A stretch of DNA of 19,656 nt from DASYRM01 sp035646375. GTDB taxonomy: Bacteria; Acidobacteriota; Vicinamibacteria; Vicinamibacterales; UBA2999. The translations under genes and the position numbers were made by a program. The stretch lies in contig DASRPM010000090.1 of assembly GCA_035646375.1 (NCBI GenBank), positions 1-19,656 of the forward strand, in the 5' to 3' direction. Under the pieces are notes generated by a model. That model saw nothing but the letters and a program-made list of their open reading frames with translations. It did no database searches and was not told the DNA's origin. Of this stretch, positions 1 to 7,019 are shown one piece after another. The stretch's first letter is position 1. Each line of letters begins with the position of its first letter.

Positions 1-383
1 TCGAGATTCCTGATTCACGCTACGACGACTTCACAATCGTCGGCGCGGCGCAGCTCATCGCCGACAACGCCTGCGCGCATTACTTCGTGCTGGGCGAGGC
101 CGCGCCGGAGACGTGGCGCGCGATCGATTTGAGCGCGCACACGGTGAAGGGCGAGGTGGTTGGGAAGCTGGCGCGGGACGGCGTCGGCGCCAACGTGCTG
201 GGCGATCCGCGCATCGCGCTGGCGTGGCTCGCCAACGAGCTGTCGTCGCTCGGCGTCATTCTGCGCGCCGGCCAGGTGGTGACGACGGGCACGTGTCTCG
301 TGCCGCTCGAGATCGGTCCCGGCGATCACGTGCGCATGGATTTCGGCGCGCTCGGCCGCGTGGAGTGCCGCCTCGGTACGTAG
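1..383 (+). CDS. 2-keto-4-pentenoate hydratase-like protein (3' end only)
   Basis: This is the C-terminal part of a fumarylacetoacetate-hydrolase-superfamily protein. The reading frame enters from outside the window, with its first full codon at base 3, and stops with TAG at 381-383. The end contains GQVVTTGTCLVPLEIGPGD, a Gly/Pro-rich stretch ending in GD that resembles the C-terminus of 2-keto-4-pentenoate hydratases (MhpD-like), which add water to 2-oxo-pentenoates in meta-cleavage pathways of aromatic degradation. The segment EIPDSRYDDF and the later VGANVLGDPRIALAWLANEL also fit that family. Because the N-terminal metal ligands are outside the window, the hydratase cannot be told apart from related decarboxylases. 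The next gene is convergent, 22 bases away, with a hairpin between them. I am confident of the superfamily and less so of the substrate. Confidence 0.75.
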   Translation, partial: EIPDSRYDDFTIVGAAQLIADNACAHYFVLGEAAPETWRAIDLSAHTVKGEVVGKLARDGVGANVLGDPRIALAWLANELSSLGVILRAGQVVTTGTCLVPLEIGPGDHVRMDFGALGRVECRLGT

Positions 384-385
384 TT

Positions 386-403
386 GCGGGTCTTTAGACC
401 CGC
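386..403. terminator. Perfect 8-bp hairpin between convergent genes
   Basis: The arms GCGGGTCT (386-393) and AGACCCGC (396-403) are exact inverted copies around a two-base TT centre. A TTTT run lies a few bases further on at 409-412 on the plus strand. The hairpin sits in the 21-base gap between the hydratase stop and the stop of the convergent pseudogene, so a terminator role is reasonable. Its sequence also resembles the two GCGGGCTTCAGCCC hairpins elsewhere in the window, so it may belong to a dispersed repeat family. Confidence 0.5.
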
Positions 404-404
404 C

Positions 405-1090
405 TCAGTTTTCCGTCGGCGCCTTCAGCGCCGAATCGATCACGATCACCTCGAGCGGTGCCCGTCGTGCCTCGAAAGTGAGGCCAAACTTTGACAGCGG
501 TCCCGACAGCGTATCGGGCGATGCGTTGTCGAGCAGCCGAAGGGCCTGCGGCGGCAGAGGCACTCCGGCGTTCACGGCCGACCGGATGCGGAGGGCGGTG
601 AAGTCGTCGGGCGGCACGTCGAGCGTGACGTCGTACGTCTTCGTGAGCCCGCTCTGATCGACGACCGGGCGATCGACGACGCGCGTCAGCACTTCCGCCA
701 CGTCCAGCATCGTCATCCGGCGTATGTGAACCTGGTTGTTCTCCATCGTGAACGACTTGCCGCCCCCGAGGTCCAGACCGATCGTGGAGTTGTTGCCGCC
801 GCCGGTGACCGTCACGGTGTCGGGCGGTGCGGCCGGTGCGTTCGGGTCCGGCTTGGATTCGGTGAGCTTCGCCCCCGCCTTCGAGACGCCGAGCACGTAG
901 ACCGGCAGCTCCTTGGTCTCCCGGTGCAGCTTCAGCTGAAACCGCTCGGCCAGGAGCCGACGCGCACATTGGTGGTCTGGTCTGCGCTCGGCCGGATCGA
1001 TGCGACTTCGAAGGCCGCCGTGGCCTGACCGAAGGCGGTGGTGGAGAAGACGATCAGAAAGGCGGCGGCGGGAAAAGCGGCGCGCTTCAT
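405..1090 (-). pseudogene. TIGR03435 family protein, broken by internal deletion and frameshift
   Basis: The reading begins at an ATG (1090-1088) with a signal peptide ending in TTAFGQ, followed by FEVASIRPS, the hallmark N-terminal motif of the TIGR03435 family. After VRVG this frame runs into a stop at 934-932. The rest of the family signature continues in another frame: LLAERFQLKLHRETKELPVY, then residues down to LEVIVIDSALKAPTEN, ending at 405. In the intact paralogue at 2097-2936 about 82 residues separate the FEVAS-K-PS motif from LLADRF. Here only about 10 do, so roughly 210 bases are missing, and the loss is not a multiple of three. A single deletion explains both the gap and the frame change. 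The family is secreted, expanded in acidobacteria and of unknown function. A sequencing error alone would not remove 70 codons. Confidence 0.8.
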
Positions 1091-1145
1091 GCCATCAAAG
1101 GACGAGGACGGGCGCCGACGGGTTCCGCTTCCAAAGGCATCAGGT

Positions 1146-2018
<873 letters not shown>

Positions 2019-2027
2019 CGTGGCGGC

Positions 2028-2033
2028 ATTATG
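2028..2033 (-). promoter_or_regulatory. Possible -10 box of the VOC gene
   Basis: Read on the minus strand this is CATAAT, five of six bases of the TATAAT consensus, and it ends nine bases before the ATG. I find no convincing -35 box at the usual distance. If real, the transcript would start within about three bases of the start codon. Confidence 0.3.
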
Positions 2034-2075
2034 GAACGGCGCTCACGGCCCCATCCATAACCCAGCGGATGTAGA

Positions 2076-2095
2076 GGGCGGGCTTCAGCCCTGCC
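2076..2095. repeat. Dispersed hairpin repeat, copy 2
   Basis: GGGCGGGCTTCAGCCCTGCC forms a stem (GGGCT/AGCCC plus GGC/GCC with one bulged base) around a TC centre. It lies one base past the stop of the TIGR03435 gene and upstream of the VOC gene. The core GCGGGCTTCAGCCC recurs at 6988-7001. It may serve as a transcription end or as a REP-like element. Confidence 0.5.
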
Positions 2096-2096
2096 A

Positions 2097-2936
2097 TCAG
2101 TTCGGTTCCGGCAGTGCGGCGCTCGTGACGACGAGCGTCTCGAGTGGAGCGCGGGCGTCGCGGAGCCTGAGCCCGAACTGCTCTTCGATCGCGGTGAAGA
2201 TCGACGCGCCCCCCTGCGAATCAGCAGCCACCGGTGCGCCGCCGAAAATCGCCAGCATTTCCTCCGGCGACGGTGCCCATTCGAGCGTGCCGTCGTAGAG
2301 GCCGGCGAGCCCCGCCTGATTCACGACCGGACGTCCCACGGCTTCCGCCAGCGCGAATACCACCAGATCGAGCGGCGCGCCCCGCAGTTCCATCCGACCG
2401 GCGCCGCCGCCGATGCCACAGTGCTCTTTCAGGCAGTCTGCCTCCGAGGGACGGAGCGTGACGCGGGCGCTGCGCTTGCCGGGGGCGCGCACGAGCGCAT
2501 ACACACGCTGCGGCCGCGGCTCGAGGCGTACTTGGAGCCCGAAGCGATCGGCGAGCAGCGTGCGGAGCATGAAGCCGATGTCGCGCGCGGCGGTTGCACC
2601 CTCGGGAGGGAGCGCGCTCCGCGCGTCTATGGCGAACCGCGCAGTGCCCAGCCATCCGGGACCGCCGACGATTCGCTCGTCGGGGAGCGGAATCGGAAAG
2701 GGCGTGCCGTATGCCGCGGCGATCAGTTTGCGCAGCGTCTGGTTTCTGACGGTGAGCGATCCGGTCGGCTTGAAATCGAAGACACGCAGCCGCTCCTCGG
2801 GCGCACTCGGCTTGACCGAGGCCACCTCGAACGCGTACGTGCGTCCCGGCGGCGGTGCGGGAATCTGCGCCAGTGCGACGACGGCGCTGGCGGAGAGCAG
2901 GGCTCCGCCGATCGCGAGGATCCGCAGGGGTGGCAT
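2097..2936 (-). CDS. TIGR03435 family secreted protein
   Basis: This 279-residue protein starts at ATG 2936-2934, with GGAGG five bases upstream (2946-2942). It has a signal peptide (about residues 1-24, ending VVALAQ). FEVASVKPS at 36-44 is the family hallmark; LRKLIAAAYG near 68-77, GGPGWLGTARFAIDA near 91-105 and LLADRFGLQVRLEPRP near 127-142 are further conserved blocks. It ends in the usual L-E-T-L-V-V-T-S segment. The family is abundant in soil acidobacteria and has no known function. The gene follows the membrane-protein gene by 14 bases on the same strand, so the two are probably cotranscribed with padR. The reading frame is open a long way upstream, but that extension overlaps the membrane-protein gene in another frame and is not real. 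Confidence 0.85.
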   Translation of the reverse strand: MPPLRILAIGGALLSASAVVALAQIPAPPPGRTYAFEVASVKPSAPEERLRVFDFKPTGSLTVRNQTLRKLIAAAYGTPFPIPLPDERIVGGPGWLGTARFAIDARSALPPEGATAARDIGFMLRTLLADRFGLQVRLEPRPQRVYALVRAPGKRSARVTLRPSEADCLKEHCGIGGGAGRMELRGAPLDLVVFALAEAVGRPVVNQAGLAGLYDGTLEWAPSPEEMLAIFGGAPVAADSQGGASIFTAIEEQFGLRLRDARAPLETLVVTSAALPEPN

Positions 2937-2950
2937 AAGAGCCTCCGTGT

Positions 2951-3721
2951 TCAGACGAACGCGATGAGCCGACCGGCCACGAGAATCACACCCCACAAGG
3001 TCAGCGACAGATACGCTGAGGCCCGTACTGGTGCCGGCGTCGCCGTGCTGGTCTCCCACTCGCGTATGCGCCGCGTGAGCACGGCATGGAAGAACCATGC
3101 GTTGACGAGCGCGGCCGAGAGCGCCGCGACCTTGAACTGGAACATCGCGCTGCCCGCCATGCGCGACGGGTCGGCCGAGTAGAGCGCCAGGCCGGAGACC
3201 ACGGTGACGATGGCCCCCACCAGACTCCAGGGACCGACGCGCTTCACCATCTCCGCGGCGGATGTGCCGCCGAACGCCCATGCGGTCATGCGGAGGTCGA
3301 GGACGAGACGCATCCCGAGGAACAGCACCATGCCGAGGAGATGAAAGATCGAGGCGGCGGGGAAGGCCCATCTCGACTCGCGCATCGCCAGGCTTTCGGG
3401 CGCGAGCGTGAGCCACATCCAGGCGAGCACGAACACGAGCAGGGAGCCAACGGACCATGTGGCGGTAGCGCGTGTGCTGGTATCCATGAGCGTCAAGCTC
3501 CATGTGAGGTCGTCGGCGATGCCCAGCGCAAGGCGGGCGAGGATGTGGCGCGAGGGCGCGCCGTCGGACACGGACTCCCAGAGATCGGACTCGACCTCCG
3601 CCCGGCGCGTGTCGCGCAGATCGACCGGCAGGCCCGCCGTGTAGACGCGCGTCCACCAGCGCGTCAGCCCCACGGCCGCCCTCGCACGCGTGGAGGGCGG
3701 GCAACCGGACACGGCATTCAT
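2951..3721 (-). CDS. Membrane protein coupled to PadR: N-terminal sensor-like domain plus DUF6644-like membrane domain
   Basis: This 256-residue protein starts at ATG 3721-3719, overlapping the padR stop in ATGA, a sign of translational coupling. Residues 20-49 (RWWTRVYTAGLPVDLRDTRR then SDLWE) form a conserved soluble motif often found at the start of membrane proteins encoded beside PadR regulators. Hydrophobic segments follow at about 90-107, 121-141, 165-181, 196-214 and 236-254. The block from SIFHLLGMVLFLG (H127) through DLR (142-144) and GPWSLVGAIVTVVSG resembles the DUF6644 membrane family. H127 and H212 sit within membrane segments and could bind a cofactor such as heme; that is speculation. 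By analogy with HAAS/PadR pairs, the N-terminal part may signal to PadR. The domain assignment is from memory of sequence patterns and is moderate. Confidence 0.7.
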   Translation of the reverse strand: MNAVSGCPPSTRARAAVGLTRWWTRVYTAGLPVDLRDTRRAEVESDLWESVSDGAPSRHILARLALGIADDLTWSLTLMDTSTRATATWSVGSLLVFVLAWMWLTLAPESLAMRESRWAFPAASIFHLLGMVLFLGMRLVLDLRMTAWAFGGTSAAEMVKRVGPWSLVGAIVTVVSGLALYSADPSRMAGSAMFQFKVAALSAALVNAWFFHAVLTRRIREWETSTATPAPVRASAYLSLTLWGVILVAGRLIAFV

Positions 3722-4071
3722 GTGGTGCTCACCCTGGGAGTCGCGAGCGGCGCGGCGGTCTCGCGGGCGGCGTTGGCGACGGCGGTCTGGCCGTCCGGCG
3801 TGAGCGCGTAGAGGCGGCGCCGCGGCCGGTTCTCGTCGGCCGGAATCTGCGGGTCTTCCCACGCGCTCGCCATGAGCCCCATCTGCTCGAGCCGGCCGAG
3901 CGCGCGGTAAAGCGTTCCGTAGGCGGTGAGGAGCTTCGCGTCGGAGGCGTCCTTGAGCTCCTTGGCGATCAGATAGCCGTGGAACTGCTCGACGCCCCGC
4001 TCGCGAAGGTCCAACGCGGCCGTGCAGATGGCGAGTTCCAACGGGACGAGCGAGCCGGCCTTCCTGCGCAC
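3718..4071 (-). CDS. PadR-family transcriptional regulator
   Basis: This is a 117-residue winged-helix regulator. LVPLELAICTAALDLRERG near residue 8, EQFHGYLIAKEL near 28, and LTAYGTLYRALGRLEQMGL near 46 are the PadR hallmark: helix, wing and the GTLYR...LE..GL recognition region. RRLYALTPDGQTAV is the wing. The GTG start at 4071-4069 is chosen because a perfect TTGACA and a CATATT box lie immediately upstream, so longer reading would run through the promoter. With the -10 box ending six bases before GTG, the mRNA would be leaderless. A near-perfect palindrome between the promoter boxes suggests autorepression. The stop overlaps the next gene by four bases. PadR ligands are diverse, and none is suggested here. 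Confidence 0.9.
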   Translation of the reverse strand: MRRKAGSLVPLELAICTAALDLRERGVEQFHGYLIAKELKDASDAKLLTAYGTLYRALGRLEQMGLMASAWEDPQIPADENRPRRRLYALTPDGQTAVANAARETAAPLATPRVSTT

Positions 4072-4077
4072 GGCGTT

Positions 4078-4106
4078 AATATGCAGATATCTGCCTATTC
4101 TGTCAA
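4078..4106 (-). promoter_or_regulatory. padR promoter
   Basis: On the minus strand TTGACA (4106-4101) is followed by exactly 17 bases and CATATT (4083-4078), preceded by TG. The predicted start falls at or within a base or two of the GTG start codon at 4071. The palindromic operator occupies most of the spacer and the -10 box. Confidence 0.7.
4079..4098. promoter_or_regulatory. Probable PadR operator palindrome
   Basis: ATATGCAGATATCTGCCTAT is a 20-bp inverted repeat with one mismatched pair; the central GCAGATATCTGC (4083-4094) is perfect. It lies between the -35 and -10 boxes of the padR promoter and next to the divergent fhcB promoter. PadR proteins bind such AT-cored dyads and often repress their own gene, so this is the natural candidate site. 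Binding has not been shown. Confidence 0.6.
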
Positions 4107-4129
4107 CCCCCAATTTTACGGGAGATAAT
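4100..4129 (+). promoter_or_regulatory. Possible fhcB promoter, overlapping the padR -35 box
   Basis: CTGTCA (4100-4105, four of six consensus bases) and GATAAT (4124-4129, five of six) are separated by 18 bases. Transcription would begin near the GTG start of fhcB at 4138. The -35 box shares five of its six bases with the padR -35 box on the other strand. A GGAG at 4121-4124 could instead be read as a distant ribosome-binding site. Confidence 0.4.
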
Positions 4130-4137
4130 GAGGGCCC

Positions 4138-5469
4138 GTGCCGCCGCCGTCCTCGCACTCCCCAACAACGGACCGTCTCGTCGAGGACGTCACGTGCCTG
4201 GGCTGCGGCTGCGCCTGCGACGACATCCGCGTCACCGTGCGCGGCGGCCGGATCGTCGAGGCCGCGCGTGCCTGCGCGCTGGGCGTCGCGTGGTTTGGCG
4301 ACGGCGCGTTGCCGGCCTCGGCCGCGATCGACACGCGGCCGGCCGCTCTGAACGACGCCGTGGCAGCCGCCGCGGAGCTGGTGCGCGCCGCCCGGCGTCC
4401 GCTCGTGTATCTCGCGCCTGGCCTGACGAACGAAGCGGTGCGCGAGGCCGTCGCGCTTGCCGACGTGCTCGGCGCGGCGCTCGACAGCGTGACGTCCGAC
4501 ACGGCGATCGGCGCCATCCTCGCGGCCCAGGAACGTGGCCGCGCGTCGGCGACATTGGGCGAGGTGCGGCAGCGTGCCGACGTCGTGGTGTGGTGGGGCA
4601 TCGATCCCGCGAGCCGGTATCCGCGATACGCGGAGCGATACGCGCCGATGCCGCGCGGTCTGTACACGCCGGAGGGGCGCGCGTCGCGCACGGTGATCGC
4701 GGTGGACGTCGGAGCGGCCGTGGGTCCCTCCGACGCGGACCGGCGCTTTCTGCTGCCAGCGGAGGATGAAGTGGCGACGCTCGCCGCGCTGCGGTCGATC
4801 GTGAGCGTGCCCCCTGCGGACGGTGTGCCGCACGATGCGGATCCGGTGGCCGCGGCGATCTGGGCCCGCGCACGCGTGCTGGCGCCGGCTCTCGTGGCTG
4901 GACGATATGTGCTCGTGGTCGCCGATGCCGAGCCGCGTCCGGGGATGGTGCCGGCGCCGGCGGACCACGTGCGCCTGTCGTCGCTCATCGCGCTGGTGCA
5001 GGCGATGAACGGGCCGACGCGGGCGGCGCTCAGCCTGCTGCGCGCCGGCGGCAACCGCTCGGGTGCCGATGCGGTGCTGACGTCGCAGACCGGCTATCCG
5101 GCGGCGGTGGACTTCTCGCGGGGCGCGCCGCGCTACCGGCCGTTCGACGGCACCGGGTCGCTGCTCGCGGCGCGCCGCGAGGTGGACGCCGTGCTCGTCG
5201 CGGGCCGCGTGGACGATCTGCCCGCTGGCGTGTCGGCACTACTGACGACGGTGCCGTCCGTCTTGATCGGGCCGGCCGCATCCGCGGCGCGGCTCGGGCC
5301 GCGCAGCGTGGCCATCGACACCGGGCTGGCCGGTGTCCACGACGCGGGCACCGCGCTGCGGCTCGACGACGTGCCGCTGCCCGTGCGGGCGGTGGTGCCG
5401 GGGCCGCCGGCGGCCGCCGCGGTCGTAAAGGCCGTTCGTGACGTCGTCGTAACCGGCAGGCAGAAGTAG
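4138..5469 (+). CDS. fhcB: Formyltransferase/hydrolase complex subunit B (FwdB/FmdB-like)
   Basis: This 443-residue protein is related to subunit B of formylmethanofuran dehydrogenase. The N-terminus has DVTCLGCGCACDDI with C20, C23, C25 and C27, then ACALG with C46, matching the cysteine-rich start of FwdB. GEVRQRADVVVWWGIDP at 141-157 matches the conserved FwdB segment. Where archaeal FwdB has the Cys-His-Gly-Pro metal-ligand motif, this protein reads SDTAIGA (about 120-126), so the tungsten or molybdenum ligand appears lost. That is the state reported for bacterial FhcB, which acts as a structural partner of the hydrolase FhcA. GTG 4138 is the first start after an in-frame stop. The gene is divergent from padR and leads the cluster; the other three subunits follow after one intervening gene. 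The family call is firm; the motif alignment is from memory. Confidence 0.85.
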   Translation: MPPPSSHSPTTDRLVEDVTCLGCGCACDDIRVTVRGGRIVEAARACALGVAWFGDGALPASAAIDTRPAALNDAVAAAAELVRAARRPLVYLAPGLTNEAVREAVALADVLGAALDSVTSDTAIGAILAAQERGRASATLGEVRQRADVVVWWGIDPASRYPRYAERYAPMPRGLYTPEGRASRTVIAVDVGAAVGPSDADRRFLLPAEDEVATLAALRSIVSVPPADGVPHDADPVAAAIWARARVLAPALVAGRYVLVVADAEPRPGMVPAPADHVRLSSLIALVQAMNGPTRAALSLLRAGGNRSGADAVLTSQTGYPAAVDFSRGAPRYRPFDGTGSLLAARREVDAVLVAGRVDDLPAGVSALLTTVPSVLIGPAASAARLGPRSVAIDTGLAGVHDAGTALRLDDVPLPVRAVVPGPPAAAAVVKAVRDVVVTGRQK

Positions 5470-5488
5470 GCTCACAGCGGAGGACGTA

Positions 5489-6976
5489 ATGAGAAAAACG
5501 TGGATGGCCGCGGCAGCGGTAATCGCAATGAGTGCGGCGCTGCTGCCGGCGGTGGCCGGGGCGCAGGATGCGAAGACGGTGATCGCGAACGCCTCGAAGG
5601 CGATGGGCGCCGACGGGCTGAACTCGATCGTGCTGAACGGCTCGGGCGCCAACTACGGCCTGGGCCAGTCGAACAACGCCAATGGCGAGTGGCCGCGCAC
5701 GAACCTGAACGACTACGTGCGCGCCATCGACTTCGCCTCGTCCACGGCGCGCGCCACCGCCGTCACCTGGGCGGCGCCGGTCACGGGCCCGGTGGCCGTG
5801 CAGGGGCAGTTCCAGCAGAACATCACCGCGGCGCAGGCCAACGCGTGGGCGCAGCAGCTGGAAATCTGGACGACTCCGTGGGGCTTCTTGAAGGGCGCCG
5901 CCGTGAACAACGCCACGGCCAGGGCGCAGACGGTGGGTGGGCAGCGCTACCAGGTGGTGACCTGGATGACGACGCAGAAGTCGGCGGGGGGGCCGGCGTA
6001 TCGCGTCGTGGGCTACATCAGCCCGCGCGGAATGGTGGATCGGGTGGAGACGTGGCTTGGGGATCCCGTGTTCGGCGACATGCTCGTCGAGCAGATCTAC
6101 ACCGAGTACCGCGACGCCTACGGCGTGATGTATCCGGCCAAGTGGGTGCAGAAGCGCGGCGGGCAGCCGACGTTCGAGCTGCAGACGCTCGGCATCCGCG
6201 CCAACCCCGACAACCTCCAGGCGCTCCTGACGCCGCCCCCGCCGCCGGCGGGCCGCGGCGGCGGACCTGGCGGCCCTGGCGGTCCCGGCGGCGCGGCGCC
6301 GGGCCCGACCTCCGAGAAGCTCGCCGACGGCGTGTGGCGCATCAACGGCGCCTACAACGGCCTGGCCGTGGAGTTCGCGGATCACATCCTGATCTTCGAA
6401 CCGGGCCCGCAGAACGAGGCGCGGTCGCAGGCGATCATCGCCGAGGCGAAGAAGGTCATCCCGAACAAGCCGGTGCGCTACGGCGTGATCTCGCACCACC
6501 ACTTCGATCACACCGGCGGCATCGCCAACGTGGTGGCCGAGGGCATCACCATCGTCACGCCGGCGGTCAACAAGGCGTTCCTCGAGCGCGCGCTCTCGGC
6601 GCCGCGCACGCTCGTCGGCGACGCGCTGGCCAAGAACCCCAAGAAACCGATCGTCGAAGGCTTCACGGGCGATAAGCGCGTCTTCCAGGACGCGACGCGC
6701 ACGTTCGAAGTGCACGTCATCAAGGGGCTGCCGCACGCCGACGGCCTGGTCGTGGGCTATCTGCCGAAAGAGAAGATCCTCGTCTACGCCGACATGTTCA
6801 ACCTGCCGCCGGCGGCCACCCCGGTGCCCAACCCGCCGGTCGTCGGCACGATGGTGTTCTCCGACAACATCGCGCGTCTGGGCCTGACACCCGACCGCAT
6901 CATGTCGGTGCATTCGCTGAACCCCGATCGGCTGACCACGGTCGCCGAGCTCAACGCGTCGCTCGGACGGAAGTGA
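5489..6976 (+). CDS. Secreted metallo-beta-lactamase-fold hydrolase
   Basis: This 495-residue protein starts at ATG 5489, with GGAGG five bases upstream. Residues 1-25 are a signal peptide ending VAGAQ. Residues 26-247 form a long N-terminal domain that I do not recognise. A Pro/Gly linker (249-272) leads to an MBL domain from about 277. HHHFDH at 336-341 gives the HxHxDH zinc motif; H416 (GLPHADG), D435 (VYADMF) and H475 (SVHSLN) are the remaining ligands, so both metal sites look complete. Substrates of this fold include lactones, thioesters and sulfatides, so no reaction is assigned. It lies between fhcB and fhcA, 19 bases after fhcB. A secreted enzyme within a cytoplasmic C1 cluster is odd: it may be an unrelated insertion or act on an exported substrate. 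The hairpin repeat follows its stop. Confidence 0.85.
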   Translation: MRKTWMAAAAVIAMSAALLPAVAGAQDAKTVIANASKAMGADGLNSIVLNGSGANYGLGQSNNANGEWPRTNLNDYVRAIDFASSTARATAVTWAAPVTGPVAVQGQFQQNITAAQANAWAQQLEIWTTPWGFLKGAAVNNATARAQTVGGQRYQVVTWMTTQKSAGGPAYRVVGYISPRGMVDRVETWLGDPVFGDMLVEQIYTEYRDAYGVMYPAKWVQKRGGQPTFELQTLGIRANPDNLQALLTPPPPPAGRGGGPGGPGGPGGAAPGPTSEKLADGVWRINGAYNGLAVEFADHILIFEPGPQNEARSQAIIAEAKKVIPNKPVRYGVISHHHFDHTGGIANVVAEGITIVTPAVNKAFLERALSAPRTLVGDALAKNPKKPIVEGFTGDKRVFQDATRTFEVHVIKGLPHADGLVVGYLPKEKILVYADMFNLPPAATPVPNPPVVGTMVFSDNIARLGLTPDRIMSVHSLNPDRLTTVAELNASLGRK

Positions 6977-6986
6977 CACCCGTGGA

Positions 6987-7005
6987 GGCGGGCTTCAGCC
7001 CCGCC
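6987..7005. repeat. Dispersed hairpin repeat, copy 3
   Basis: GGCGGGCTTCAGCCCCGCC forms an eight-pair stem with one bulged base around TC. It lies ten bases after the MBL gene stop and 14 bases before fhcA. It shares the core GCGGGCTTCAGCCC with copy 2 at 2079-2092. It could attenuate transcription between the MBL gene and fhcA. Confidence 0.5.
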
Positions 7006-7019
7006 TGCGTCGGTAGCCC

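Noticed and set aside
2937..3704. A 5' extension of the TIGR03435 gene by 256 codons
   Set aside because: It overlaps the membrane-protein gene in another frame, whereas ATG 2936 has a GGAGG site and is followed by a signal peptide.
4072..4968. A long N-terminal extension of padR
   Set aside because: It would run antisense through fhcB and across the padR promoter; the GTG at 4071 begins a normal PadR protein.
5030..6979. A 649-codon minus-strand open frame across fhcB and the MBL gene
   Set aside because: It is a compositional shadow; both genes on the other strand have intact motifs and starts.
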